NCBI GenBank assembly: GCA_964247055.1
Contig: OZ176053.1
Coordinates: 186,001-250,000, forward strand
Origin: Paragordius varius
Lineage: Eukaryota > Nematomorpha
Length of the DNA stretch: 64,000 nucleotides
Direction: 5' to 3'
Part shown: one piece after another, positions 43,730 through 55,100 of the stretch
Layout: the number at the start of each line of letters is the position of its first letter
How positions within the stretch are numbered: the stretch's first letter is position 1
Notes under the pieces: generated by a model
What the model saw: the letters and a program-made list of their open reading frames with translations, nothing else
What the model was told of the DNA's origin: nothing
Database searches by the model: none
Program-made: the position numbers and the translations under genes

Positions 43730-46483
43730 TCAATTTTCATGGTAAAACCAGTATCAACGCTTGCAGATTCTGTCTGATTAACCATATCATCACCTATGAA
43801 ACAAAAAACATAATTGAAATATATTTTAATATAACTAACTAATTATTTTCTCTTAAATATAAATTCTTCTTTGCATAAGAAGCTTTTATATTTCTATTTA
43901 ATTAGGGAAACGGTTTTGATTTATTATTTATACAAACAGAAAATACAAACATATATAACAAAATTTAACAATCCTAAAATCATTATTTTATGGATTTCAA
44001 TAAAGAAAAAACGCATTTTTGTCGTTATTTTTATTTAAAAAAGATTATTCTAGCATTTTACAAAATGTATCCAAAAAATTATGACTATATGTGTATATCT
44101 AAAAAAAACCTACCCGTTAAAAGTGCTGCATCAGCTGTGTTTTCAGTGCCGTCAGCTGATTTTGGGTTTGTCGTGGTTAGCGCGGGAAAAAAATCACCCG
44201 CTTGTCTATTCTTTTTATCATGGGAAAGTTCACTCCGTACTTTTTGCAGAAGGGCATAATCCAACCCCTTGACTAAATGAGTGTGTTCCATATCCCCGCC
44301 CAAATATTTGGATTCCTGAATCAGCTGTTTCCTTCGCTCAGCCGCACCTTCAAAAGTGCGAGCATCTGGTGCAACGGCCCGGTAGCCAGCTGATGAAGCA
44401 CCTACAATCACTTCCTCAGTTGTCTGTGGAAAATGAAAATATAAATTTTTAAAAAAAATTAGAAAAATATTGATAATTTGAAAAAAATTAATCAATTACT
44501 AAAAAAAATTATATTCAAACTTAGAATTAAAGATATTATCATGGGTTTGTTAAATATCTAATAGTATGGATTTAAATTTATGTTGAGAGAAGTCAAAATA
44601 TAAATATTATATTGTTATATAAATAGATTAAAAGGCCTCTGAAATATGTAATATTTAAAACATAAATAAGGTCCTTAAATATACAAATTTCTGACAAACT
44701 ATTTTTCATGCCAGATAAAACAGTTATAAAAAATCTATCCATGTATAAATAAACATTCCAACCGTTATTTTTTTTAAACCATCGGTCATTCAAAAAAAGA
44801 TTTCATTCAAAACTTTAATTTTTTTAAAAATTAGTTTTTATAAACATCCCACCTGATAATCAGGGTTTTCGCCCTCCCTACGTTCTTTAGCTCGGTCTCG
44901 GTACTTATTTTCTAGCATTTTGTTTCTGTCCACCTCTTCCTTAGCAAGTTTGGCATAATACATTTTCCGTTTTTTGCGTTCATTCATGGAATGCGCATCA
45001 GCTGATTTATTTTCAGCTGTTGTGCCACCATCTGTTTCAGTTTCATCTGTGGCGAATGAAACACGTTTATTGCCTGGCGTTTTATGATTCTTGTTGTGAT
45101 CACTAACCACAGTAAAATGTTTTATAAAGATGAATTATATAAAGTATTTTTTTTCTGATATTTTAAAACCTTGATTTTTTATGAAAGAATAGATTTCGGG
45201 GCGTTTTTGTATCATAGACTTAGATCTATTATATTTAAAAGTTTTACAAATCTCGTGATATAATTTAAGTCAATCCACTTAAAAAATGAAACTTTAAGTC
45301 AATACTACTCAAACCGACTAAATTTTTCTAGCCACAGATTTTGCAAGAATATTTAAATTTTATTATGTATGTCTTTGGCAAACACAATATTACATATATA
45401 AATTAGTGCCAATAAGATAAGATGCAAGCATTTCGCCATTTTATTATATATAATGTGATACTTGATTAAGCTTATTTATATACCGCAACATTTTTTTCAG
45501 TCAATTTCAACATTTTTTCAAGAAAACGAAACATTTTCAAGCAAAGACTTATGAAAAAATGTTGCGTTTGTTTATAAATATGTTGTCTGGTAAATCTTGT
45601 GGCCCGCACTTTAAACAAACATTTTAAAGGGAACCGCAAATTTTCTTAAGGTGTATAATTATCTATTAGATTTTTTTCCAGTTACACATTAACATCTTTA
45701 ATATAAAGAGCCCTCAATAAAAAACAACAAACCATTGATTTTTAAATCTTTTATAAACGATAATATGCAATTGAAATTAATTGAATTTCACATACACAAT
45801 TTATTTAGAGGCCAGTATTTTTAGCGTAATATAAAACAAAAATGGTTAAAGTGATTTTGAATATAAAAATTTTTATACATTTTTTGAATATGATATTTTT
45901 AATGTTATCTCGTATATCATCTTTAAAATTATCTAAATGATTCTGCAGCCAGCGAGAAATTTAAAAAATACCAAGCACAAAATTTTAAAATTAAAAAAAA
46001 GTACTTTCAGATATAATATTGATACTCCTTAAACTAATTTGGGCAATCAAATAGCAAAATCGAATAGTAGTTTAATGTCAATTTTTAAATCAGAATGCTG
46101 CTCACAAAGCTATTTGTATTAAACACCCCTGATCTAGAATATTTAAATTTAAAATACCACCTCTGATGTGGAAAACTATCTTAAAAAATAAAATGTTAAA
46201 AACCCTTTAATGAATAGAACAATAAATACAAAAAGTCTAGATTTTATATGAAAATGTTAAATTAAAAAGAGAATATAAATAAGATAGAAACATATATGAA
46301 AAGGATTAAAAAAAACTTGTGTTTGTCGCTATGCCTTCGTTCCTTAGTTGTGTTTATAAGTTTCCTAAAATCCTCATTAGTAAGTTTAGCAGCCGCCGAT
46401 TTATCGTTTTCCAATTCTTCCTTGGTGAGTAAAACTAAAATATTATTTGAAATCACTCAAAAAAAATTACCTTCTGTTACCAT
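34516..46483 (-). CDS. IK: IK / RED, spliceosomal B-complex protein
   Basis: Sixteen exons: 46471-46483, 46317-46434, 44853-45102, 44114-44423, 43730-43793, 42860-42961, 42016-42131, 40800-41156, 39775-39908, 39289-39421, 38402-38580, 37565-37879, 37266-37312, 36712-36850, 35563-35675, 34516-34681. Every junction is phase-consistent, 851 aa. RED stabilises the activated spliceosome with SMU1. Visible: KLTNEDFRKLI (21-31), KKRKMYYAKLAKEEVDRNK, ENKYRDRAKERR, AERRKQLIQESKYLGGDMEH, HLVKGLDYALLQKVR, RRMAYSFPL, EVPTTILRSKAECP, MTTNDIVVAKLTQILAYLRQ, YGDIGDYVAPD, NTYAECYPG, KKGPVGRWDFDTAEEYSTYM, and a basic C-terminus. Human IK is about 557 aa. The excess lies in low-complexity inserts in exons 5-8 and 12. 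The RE/RD-repeat of the human protein is not seen. The 13-nt first exon is inferred from phase and an ATG. Confidence 0.93.
34831..35464. mobile_element. Two tandem family C MITEs with duplicated flank in IK intron 15
   Basis: Two palindromic copies (about 34831-35119 and 35184-35464) with the usual internal words (AAAATATAAAGACAAATATT and inverse). The flank after each (CTGAGGTCTTCAAA ... TTATTT..TTTAAAA) is also repeated, so a roughly 350-bp unit of MITE plus flank was duplicated in tandem. Confidence 0.7.
36150..36711 (-). repeat. Duplicated tail and donor of IK exon 14 within intron 14
   Basis: 36359-36402 repeats exactly the last 42-43 nt of exon 14 (36711-36753 on plus, CCTCTTCATCACTATCGTAA...). 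The intron sequence beside it is also repeated (CATCTTAAAGCCGAT near 36177 and 36525), so the unit is about 352 bp. The duplicate keeps its GT donor (GAG|GTTTTT) but has no acceptor or 5' exon part. Confidence 0.85.
38615..38859. mobile_element. Hairpin MITE (family E), 245 bp, IK intron 10
   Basis: TA-flanked, starts CAGTCATGTATCCTTTATTT and ends AAATAAAGGATACAGGACTG. The arms are near-perfect for about 110 bp, with AGAGCTCTATGGTA near the tip. Copy at 54615-54859 has the same length. Confidence 0.85.
40000..40385. mobile_element. Inverted pair of minisatellite-bearing element ends, IK intron 8
   Basis: 40000-40165 holds about seven units of about 20 bp (ACAATTCAAATTCACCCT type), preceded by TATACCATTTACGATTC. 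40340-40385 holds the inverted counterpart (GGGTGAATTTGAATTGTTC, then ATTGTAAATGGTATA). TAATTTAT...GAAACACATAATTTATT joins them. The open frame here is repeat-driven. Confidence 0.65.
41336..41833. mobile_element. Degenerate family C MITE pieces, IK intron 7
   Basis: 41336-41455 and 41555-41833 carry family C words (AAAAAGTATGGCT, TTTGTCTT, TTTAATACTTTGCAATTTAA) but broken palindromes. Confidence 0.5.
41836..41985. repeat. Inverted repeat with about 40-bp arms
   Basis: GCATTTTAATGATTGCTTAT ... TATAGTTGAGCAATT on the left pairs with AATTGCCCAACTATAATAAA ... CCATTAAAATGC on the right. Probably a further small hairpin element in IK intron 7. Confidence 0.55.
42145..42393. mobile_element. Family C MITE, IK intron 6
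   Basis: Right end TGTATAATTTCAATTTTTACTG|TA; left end AAATTGAAATAAAATTATAAAG; the arms are complementary around AAAGACAAATATTTTT. Confidence 0.65.
45483..45575. repeat. Small hairpin in IK intron 2
   Basis: CGCAACATTTTTTTCAG on the left pairs with TGAAAAAATGTTGCG on the right, with an internal AACATTTTTTCAAGAAAACG. Confidence 0.5.
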
Positions 46484-46548
46484 TGCTTTTTTCTTTGAAA
46501 AGATGACCGTGCAAAAAAGGTGGATATATCTGATACCTTCTTCTCTCA
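46484..46548. promoter_or_regulatory. 65-bp head-to-head interval between the IK and DUSP start codons
   Basis: The inferred start ATGs of IK (minus, 46483) and the phosphatase (plus, 46549) are separated by 65 bp that must contain both 5' UTRs and the core promoter(s), unless trans-splicing or upstream non-coding exons are used. It is mildly GC-richer than the surroundings (GATGACCGTGC). No TATA box is obvious apart from GGATATATC. Confidence 0.5.
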
Positions 46549-49500
46549 ATGCATAATAATAGCGAAACAACGAATCGGGAACGTAAATCTAAAAAAACCG
46601 AGAACATTCCATGCACTCTTGAATCCTTAAACAAAATTTTAAACAATGTAAGGCCAGCCAAAAATTTTAGTTCCTCCCTATCATACTTTGATCTGAGGGA
46701 TTACGATGAAGTGTTCCCGAACCTGTTGATTGGAAATTAGTATGAATATTTGAATTATTTATATTTTTAGTGTTATTGCAAAAGATGTTAAAACACTTTT
46801 TAGTTTGGGCATTTCACATGTCTTAAATTGTGCTGAACCCTGTACTACCTCGTACCCAGAGGATAAAGTAGAACCCAATTCTCTTGAAGCTTATTCCAGT
46901 TCTGGTATTTCATATAAAGGGCTTCAAATCGATGATATCTGGAGTTTTCCTATCAAAGATTACTTTGACCATGCAACTTTTTACATTCATCATGCCATCG
47001 AACAAAATGGTTAATATCTTTTTTAAAAAACAAAATTGATTTTCCTTATTTTATGTTTCATACAAATGAACATTTTTTGACTTTGTAATATCATAATTAT
47101 TTAATACAATTGAATAAATTTGTGGAATAAACTTTTCTTTTTTGCATTTTGTAATTCCCACATCTAATCGGAATTAATAGTTGATTTTTCGCTAAAATAA
47201 CGTTGAATATAAATTTGATACTTTTAAATTAATTTCATTAATAATTTTATGTAATTTTACAATAATATAAGCCATTCAATAAGAATCAAAAATTTGCGAC
47301 AAGAAAATTAAATAAGATAAGACTTTTTTACCTTTACATTTTTTTAAAAGAATTGGATAATAGAATTTCAAATTTAATCAATTTAACAAAAAAAATTTAA
47401 TATGTTAATTATTTATAAAGTATTAATTTTTAATTTATTTTGTTTTTTTTTCGTATTTAGGTAAAGTTTTAGTCAATTGTATGATGGGAATTAGCCGTTC
47501 ATCCACTATAGTTTTGGCATATCTTATTAGGTAACCTATCCTTGATTTATAAATTTTTTGTTGAAATATTATTTTCAATATTATAAAAGCATATATATAT
47601 GCTTTGGAGGGGTAAATAATGTTAACTAATTTAGGTTTGTATATGAGATTTTCGGTTATTTAATCTTTTATTATTTAAAAACAGCGTTTTTTATTCATTT
47701 TTTTAAGTGAAAAAAAAACAGTTATTAGTTTGAGACGAATCACTTTTAATACATAAACATTTAACTGAAAGAAAACTTCTTTATATTGTATTGTTACTTT
47801 CGAGGAATAATCTAATTCCAAAAATATATTCAAAGTTTAAAGCTTATATTTTTTGCAAAAAAAATATTTTACCAGTAGTGTATTACACTAAATAAAAGAG
47901 CGTTTAGATCTAAGCAAGGCTTTAATCTCTTAACTCTTTTTTTAACCAAAAATGATTTTTAAGAAATATAAAGAATAAAAGCTGTTTTTAAAAAGCTCTA
48001 AACTCATAAAATGAAATAAACACCACCTCTCTAAACAAATATGCTTGACTATTATTAATATTGTAAATAAGATTTCTGAAAGATTTTAGGATTATTTCAA
48101 CATTAAATTTATATCTTTCATTAAAATTATATGGAGTATTATAATTAATTGAGGCAAAAATCTAAAATTGGATTGAATTATACTTGTTTAATCACGTAAC
48201 ATAAATATGATCGCAAAAAGAATTACGCCATATAAAATATAATGTAATTTTGCCATAAGTTACATTATATAGTATTGTTGTTGTTTTAAAAAAACTATAT
48301 ATATCTCAGGTTATTTTAAACGCATCCAAGCTTATTAATTTTAGACTAATTTAAATTAATTTTATTTTTGTTAAAAAAAACTAACTAACGGTTTTATGAT
48401 GCGTATTAATAGCTATGTATATTTAAGGTTAATATAGAACGAGGGAAAACCATTTGTTAATTATATTGATTGGCGAAAAATTAAGGTTTAAAAAATGCTC
48501 TTTATTTTTTATAAAATTATAAAGAGAGACAAAATGTACAAAAATAAAGACAAATATTTTTCCTTTCAAAAGATACCACATATACTTTTAACCTTACTTT
48601 ATTTATTCATCATAACTATTTTTTTACAATTTTGTAATGCAGAATTGAATTTCTTACCAAAATAATCTATTCCTTTTATGCAATCTAAAATGATAACTAA
48701 AATTGGATAGAATCAAATTTTAAAAAATATGGTTGTCGGTTGTTGTAAAATAATATTTGTCTTTATATTTTTACATTTTGTTTGTACGATACTTTTTAAC
48801 TGTAAGCTTATTAAATTTTTTTATAGTTTTTGCTTAATACTTTTTTTGTCTATCAAAATTTAATCTTTACATGTGTTAATTGAATATACCATTTACGATA
48901 TAAAATCACCCTCAAACAATTCATATCCACCCTAAAATAAATTATATGTTTTTAAAGATTAAAAATTACATCTATTTTTTTATATTTAAAAAAAATTTTG
49001 TTTTAAATTACATACAAAAAAAAATACTAAATTATACATAAGATATATTATATATACCATTTGCACTTCAAGAGTGTCCTTAAACACTTTAAGTTGGTCC
49101 TTGAACAGTTCAAGTTGGTCCTTGAACAGTTCAATCCTTTGACTTTTTTGTTTTGTTTTTAATTTTTATCAATCAAATCGTAAATAATTCATCTATTTTA
49201 TTGTTTTTAACCTATTTTCTATTATCATAAATTTAAAATCGATATCAACTTTTAATCTTTGAGAAACCGTATATCTTTATTAATCTTTTAAAATAATTTT
49301 GGATATTAATAAGATTTTAACACGAAATGAAAAAACATATAAGTTTTCTGGGTGATATGATGTTATATAATATGCAACAAAACATAACTCTATTTTATAT
49401 ATTACTTTGCTATTCAATGCATACTTATAATTCTTTTCTGTTATTAATATTTTACGTGACTGTTATATACTACGTGACAAGTTTTAGACTACGTGACTGT

Positions 49501-50490
49501 TTTATAAATGCACACTTATCATTCTCAGAAATTTATATATGTTAATGCACGATAAAAATGTATAATAAAATCCGTATACATTTCTCGGAATTAAATATAA
49601 CCTATATAAACAACAACTTCCTTAAGTCCATTGCATTACTGTGTTTTCCCATTATTGTGTTATAATAAATTATACCCAACTGATATTACTGGGTTAATAA
49701 TTAAAATTTTTCATTAAAAACATTTAAAAGTCAATAATTTTGTTCAATTGAAAAAAAAAATAGTTTTAAACAAAAAAGAGGTTTTTCAATAATAATTTTA
49801 TTCTTAAATAAATAAATAGATAATAAATAAAGAAAATTAGGTTAATAAATAATAAAATTAAAAAATAAATGCAAAAATGATGGTTAAATCAAAATTTATA
49901 AATTTTAAGGACCAACTTGAAGTGTTCAAGGACCAACTTGAAGTGTTTAAGGACACTATTGAAGTGCAAATCTTAAATTAACAATGAGTTATATCAGTTC
50001 GAAAACACATATAATTCATTTTTAGGGTAAATTTGATTTGTTCGAGGGTGAATTTGAATAGTTCAAGGTTAAATTTGAATTGTTTAAGGGTGAATTTGAA
50101 TTGTTCGAGGGTGAATTTAAATTGTTTGAGGGTGAATTTGAATTGGTTGAGGGTGAATTTGAATTGTAGGGTGAATTTGAATTGTACCCGGGTGAATTTG
50201 AATAGTTCAAGGGTAAATTTAAATTGTTCGAGGGTGAATTGAACTGTAAATGGTTTACTTTTATATTCATTCATTTTAGATACCAGGGTATGTCATTAGA
50301 TCAAGCACTTACGACCCTAAGGAAAAAACGTGAAATTCGACCCAATATGGGTTTCCTTCAACAATTAATTGAATACGATAATCGCCTTAAACAAGGAGGG
50401 GGCAATCGAAACAATAACATATCTTCAAACTCAAATTCAAATCTTGATATTACCATCAATAGTAGTCAAAATAAAATAAAAGCAATTTAA
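46549..50490 (+). CDS. Atypical dual-specificity protein phosphatase (DUSP3/13/29-like)
   Basis: Four exons: 46549-46739, 46771-47009, 47461-47530, 50280-50490, phases consistent, 236 aa. Family members dephosphorylate phospho-Tyr/Ser/Thr, often on MAP kinases. Visible: YDEVFPNLLIGNYVIAKDV, LGISHVLNCAE, a candidate general-acid Asp in LQIDDIWSF (118-119), YFDHATFYIHHAIEQNGKVL, the P-loop VNCMMGISRSS (Cys150, Arg156), AYLIRYQGMSLDQAL, and KREIRPNMGFLQQLIEYDNRL. The usual His before the catalytic Cys is Asn149; the CX5R core is intact. The C-terminus is Asn-rich and disordered. Intron 1 is 31 nt; intron 3 is 2.75 kb and holds MITEs and minisatellites, one ending 30 bp before the exon-4 acceptor. 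Confidence 0.9.
48500..48802. mobile_element. Family C MITE, DUSP intron 3
   Basis: Left words AGACAAAATGTACAAAAATA and AAAGACAAATATTTTTCCTT; inverted right words ATATTTGTCTTTATATTTTT; ends TTTTTAACTG|TA. Confidence 0.65.
48889..50255. mobile_element. Nested or composite element with two different minisatellites, DUSP intron 3
   Basis: 48889-48950: TACCATTTACGATA plus units ending CACCCT. 49055-49135: TACCATTTGCACTTC plus units AAGTTGGTCCTTGAACAG. 49908-49975: inverted units of the latter (AAGGACCAACTTGAAGTG) ending AAGTGCAAAT. 50022-50250: about ten units of GGGTGAATTTGAATTGTTC type ending ACTGTAAATGG. The outer pair and inner pair are each inverted, consistent with one element sitting inside a relative. 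Confidence 0.6.
50022..50250 (+). repeat. Minisatellite, about 10-11 units of roughly 21 bp
   Basis: Unit GGGTGAATTTGAATTGTTC plus about two bases, with small length variants (one 15-bp short unit near 50165). It ends 30 bp upstream of DUSP exon 4. Because units are mostly 21 bp, all frames stay open on both strands, producing false ORFs. Confidence 0.85.
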
Positions 50491-51707
50491 GCTGCAAAAG
50501 CAAAAAATTTATTTGTACAGGTGTAAAAATTGAAATTATAAAGACACAAAACATAAAAAAGTTAAATATTAGGTTGTTATGAATATAGATTAAGGTGATA
50601 ATCACTTTTTACAGGTAAAAATTGAAATTATACTAGGGACAAAACGTAAAAATATAAAGACAAAATTTTCTTTTCAAAAGACAATCCCAATTTTCTATAT
50701 ACTATTAAAAGTATTTACTAATAACAATCGTAAAATATATAATTGATTGTACCAATGTACATCTCTATTCTATACTTTGGAGTTTAAAACAATGAATTAT
50801 ATTGATAAAAATCAACGTTTTCAAAAAAAAATTTTTTGTCTTTATATTTTTACGATTTGTCCGGCATACAATTTCAATTTTTATTTTATTCCCAAATAAA
50901 CTACTTGGTTATAATTAAAAATCGAAGATAAAATATGGATGGTCTTGTTAAAAAATATTAATTTTTTTTACTTTTTATGTTTTGTCGTCTTTATGTAATT
51001 TTACTGTATATTTAACTATATATTTGCTGTATACCTGTGTCTATTTAGTGTGTGTGTGATTTATATATGAAAAAATATATTGTTATATCTATTTATTTTC
51101 TATGCACCTCATCATTATATTAAATGCCCAAAAAAGTGTTATCACCAAATATGAATGATATATATATATATGGTATAATTTTGATATGGAATTGTATTTT
51201 ATTTAAGGTGTGCGCATACCTTTACTGGATAACCAGAATTACTTTACTTTATTATCTGGTGATCTATAAGTAATTAAAATATCTAAGCCATATCCCTCTA
51301 TCCGATTCCCTGGAAAAAAAAAATTTTCCTTGAGTTTTTTGTCGATAGGTTTCTCAACACAATAATTCAGTTATTAACGTTACACTCTTTTCATCTTAAA
51401 TAATTCTTTGAAAGTTACAATATTGTCCAAAAATCTAAAAAACACTTATATTTAAGAGAAAAGCTTTTAAATACTGTTATCTTGTTTTGACTCGATTTTT
51501 ATGCCATAAATTGATAAAACTTCATATTATATATTATTCTTGAGAGATTGAATTTTTTTACTACTAAACTATATGTGCGTAATTTTAAACAATGCCCTCT
51601 CATTAAAAATACTTAATCGAAATCGTTTTAACAGAACCTCTAAATATTACATAAATATTTTTTATGGTGTACTATTAACATTGAATAATATGAAAATTTA
51701 TTTCAAT

Positions 51708-51744
<37 letters not shown>

Positions 51745-52186
51745 AAAATCAACTCTTTTTTGGTCTTTGAAAACATTTTATTGATCACGATTTAAAAAAT
51801 ACTTTAACGGAATTAAAATTTCAATTTTTTTCATAGAGTGTCATATAAACAAACATATTGAATGGTATAAATAAAATTTATTTAATCTTTCATGTAAATA
51901 ATACATATATTATATGGGTAAAAAACAATACTTTTCCGTCTTATAAAAACTTTTTTAGGTTGCAAACAAAATTTCGTTGATTGTTCATTTTTTCGCCTTA
52001 AAAACCTTAGGTAGTATGATATTTTCCATCCGTAATATTTAATAACTACTAATTTACAAAATAATTTCAAACCAGCCAAAATTTATTAATCTTTAAACTT
52101 TAGAAAAAAAATGTTGATTCAAATCAACAAAAACAAGATTTATACATTTCCATTCCATTTTTCCACACATCTAAATTCTAAACAAA
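50491..52186. other. Intergenic between convergent DUSP and GTF2E2 genes
   Basis: Holds a family C MITE (50612-50886), an (AT)n run (51711-51740) and otherwise AT-rich DNA. The minus open frame 51882-52079 is not recognised and lies next to the 3' end of GTF2E2. Confidence 0.6.
50612..50886. mobile_element. Family C MITE downstream of DUSP
   Basis: Starts CAGGTAAAAATTGAAATTAT, ends ACAATTTCAATTTTTATTTT. The centre ATTGATTGTACCAATGTACA matches other copies. A further left-end scrap lies at 50517-50560. Confidence 0.65.
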
Positions 52187-55100
52187 TCATTTCGATGCAG
52201 TGCTATAGTCTTGTAAAACTGTGGCCATATGTTCATTGAATTTCATAGTTAGCGGTTTAGGAGCTTTTTTAGTCCTATTTATACGTCGTTTTTTATCTAA
52301 CGCCTATGCAAAAAAAATAAATTTTAATAAAATATTTACACAATATAATTGAAATTATACGGACAAAACATGAAAATATTATAAATACAATTTTTTTAAA
52401 AGACAACCAACCATACTTTTTTAAAAAACCTTAAATTATCCTATATAATCATTTTAATTACAATCGTTATATAATTGATTGTGTTATCTTATTACATCTC
52501 TATTTTATACTTTGCTATTTAAAACAATGAGTTAGTTATATTTAAATACCCCACAAGATTTAAAAAGTATAATTGTTGTTTTTTTATAAAAAAAAGATTT
52601 TTTATATTTTAACGTTTTGTCCGTATAATATCAATTTTTACTGTATATCTTTTAAAAGTGTATAGTATATAGTTTATGGAGGAAAATGAAGGTTTTAAAA
52701 AAGATTGAGTTTATATACAAAAAATATTTGTCTTTTAGTTATATAAATTGTCTTTATCATTTTATTGTTAAAATTAATTTTAATAAATAATTATTTCATA
52801 CTATGAATAAAAATTATTGAATAATTAATATTTTTACATGATTCACAATGGGTTTATTGATTTTTATGGCGTTCAGACCCTTATTTCTAAGGTATTGTTC
52901 AATTTCAAGCTCATCAGTATTTTCGACTGAAATTCCTTTCCAGAGTTTGACAAAATCTAAACATAGGAAAATTTGAATAAAATATCTAAAAACATATTTT
53001 ATATCACAATAAATAACATATTTACAGTGTGAGTAAGTATATATTGCTAGAAAGTTATAAGATTTGACAATAATTAATAACTTTCTACAATGTATACTTA
53101 CTGCTAGTGTATATGGTCAAAAATTATATAAATAGTAAAAATATTCGGCTTTTTGATTTGTTTAAATATTAATTTATTTGTATAATTCCTAAAAAATGTA
53201 AAATATGGCAAAATTATAATTTTTTTGATAATAAAGTTAATATACTGCTTTTTTTAGATTTTTATATTTCAAACACAATAGTTAATACAGGTAAATAATA
53301 GATGACATCTAATAACTTATTTATTAAATTATAAAATTACAGGTAAAATTGAAGTATACAAATAAAATGTAAAAACTAAAAGATAAATATTTTTTCATAG
53401 TTTAGACCTTAATTTTGTCTCATAAACTATGTTATTACAAATTTGAAATATATGGAATCGAATGTGTAAACAATTACAGTAAAAATTGAAACTGTATACG
53501 GACAAAACGTAAAAATATAAAGACAAATATTTTTATATAAAAAAACCAACCATACTTTTTAAAACATTAATCTTTCCCATATATAAGCTTTTTAGTTACA
53601 ACTGTAAAGTATATTGACGTTAATAATATATATCTCTATTTTACACTTTTGCCATTTTAAACAATGAGTTATATTGATTCTTTTATATCCAAATATTTGT
53701 CTTTATGTTTTTACGTTTTGTCCATAGTTACTTTCAATATTTACTGTAATAAAATCTTTATTCCTTATTTCGTATCAAAAACGATGAGTTATATTATAGC
53801 GAAAAAATCAAGGTTTATAAAGTTTTTACTCAAAAAAAATGCCTTTTAATTACTCTATTTTGTCTTTATAATTTTTGATTTTTACAGTTATTACCTGGAT
53901 GTACAGAAAATTTGCAGGATTCATCATCATAGAATAGGACTTTCTTTTTATCACCTGGGCGCGTTATCATAACGACACTATCTTCAATTTGCTATTAAAT
54001 TTCAAAAAAATAGCAGTAATAAAACAACTAAAAAAAACTAAAAACTATACAATTAAAATGACAAAATTAATGAAAATCTAACCCTATAACAAATAAATTC
54101 TAATAAACCATATATATTGGTTGGTTTAAACAATCTTTTTTTACTGCGTCTAAAATATAAAGGAAATAATAAACGACTGCTAAAATTTATTGTGCTTATT
54201 AGAGTAAAAAGAATTGACATATTTACATGGAAAGATTTTTCTCAAAAAATTATTTGAATGTATTCCAAAAAAATGAATTAAAGTTTGGCCTATTACTTAA
54301 ATCATGTCGTTAAAATAAAAAAAAAATTTACAATTAAAAAAAAATCTAAAATCAGCTTGCTTAAAACTGCTTCAATCTTCAAAACTTATAAAACTATAAC
54401 CCAAAAATCCATCATAAATCAAAATTTATAAAAAACGCAAAAATACCGTAAAAATTAAAATTATACGGACAAAACGTAAAAATATAAAGACAAATATTTT
54501 TTTCACACGGCAAAACTTTTTTAAATCTTAATTTTTCCCACAAAAATATATAATTATTGTGTAACCAATACACATCTCTAAATAATACTTTGCAATTTTA
54601 AACGATATAAGTTACAGTAATATATCCTTTATTTTATCAAAAATTTATTTTGTTTTCATTAAATGGGTGGGTATAAATATTTGGTAAAGAATGAAAAAAA
54701 ACAAGAGCTCTATGGTAATTAACAGTATCATATTCATCAAAAAAGTATACGAATTACCATAGAGCTCTTGTTTTTTTTCCATTCTTTACCAAATATTTAT
54801 ACCCCCATTTAACGGAAAAAAAAGTAAATAGTTGATAAAATAAAGGATACATGACAGTGTATATACAAAAAAATTCAAAATTTACAAAGTATATGGTTGT
54901 CTTTTAGAACAAAAAAATTTTTTGTCTTTATATTTTTTGTCTCCGTAGTAAAATTTCCACGCTTTTTACTGTAAAATTTAAAATGAGCAACTCACAGAGA
55001 TTATTTTATCAGCATGAGGTAAACTTTCTTCAATATCTTCAAGCAAAATACCACCCAGACCATGTTCATCTCTATAAGCTAATAATTTAAGCAAAGATTT

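Noticed and set aside
50022-50274. Three overlapping open frames on both strands with periodic peptides
   Set aside because: Artefact of a 21-bp minisatellite whose unit length is a multiple of three; the same applies to 39940-40146.
52880-52910. CUGAUGA...GAAA match on the minus strand
   Set aside because: It lies within GTF2E2 exon 5, and no stem II, helix I or cleavage triplet can form.
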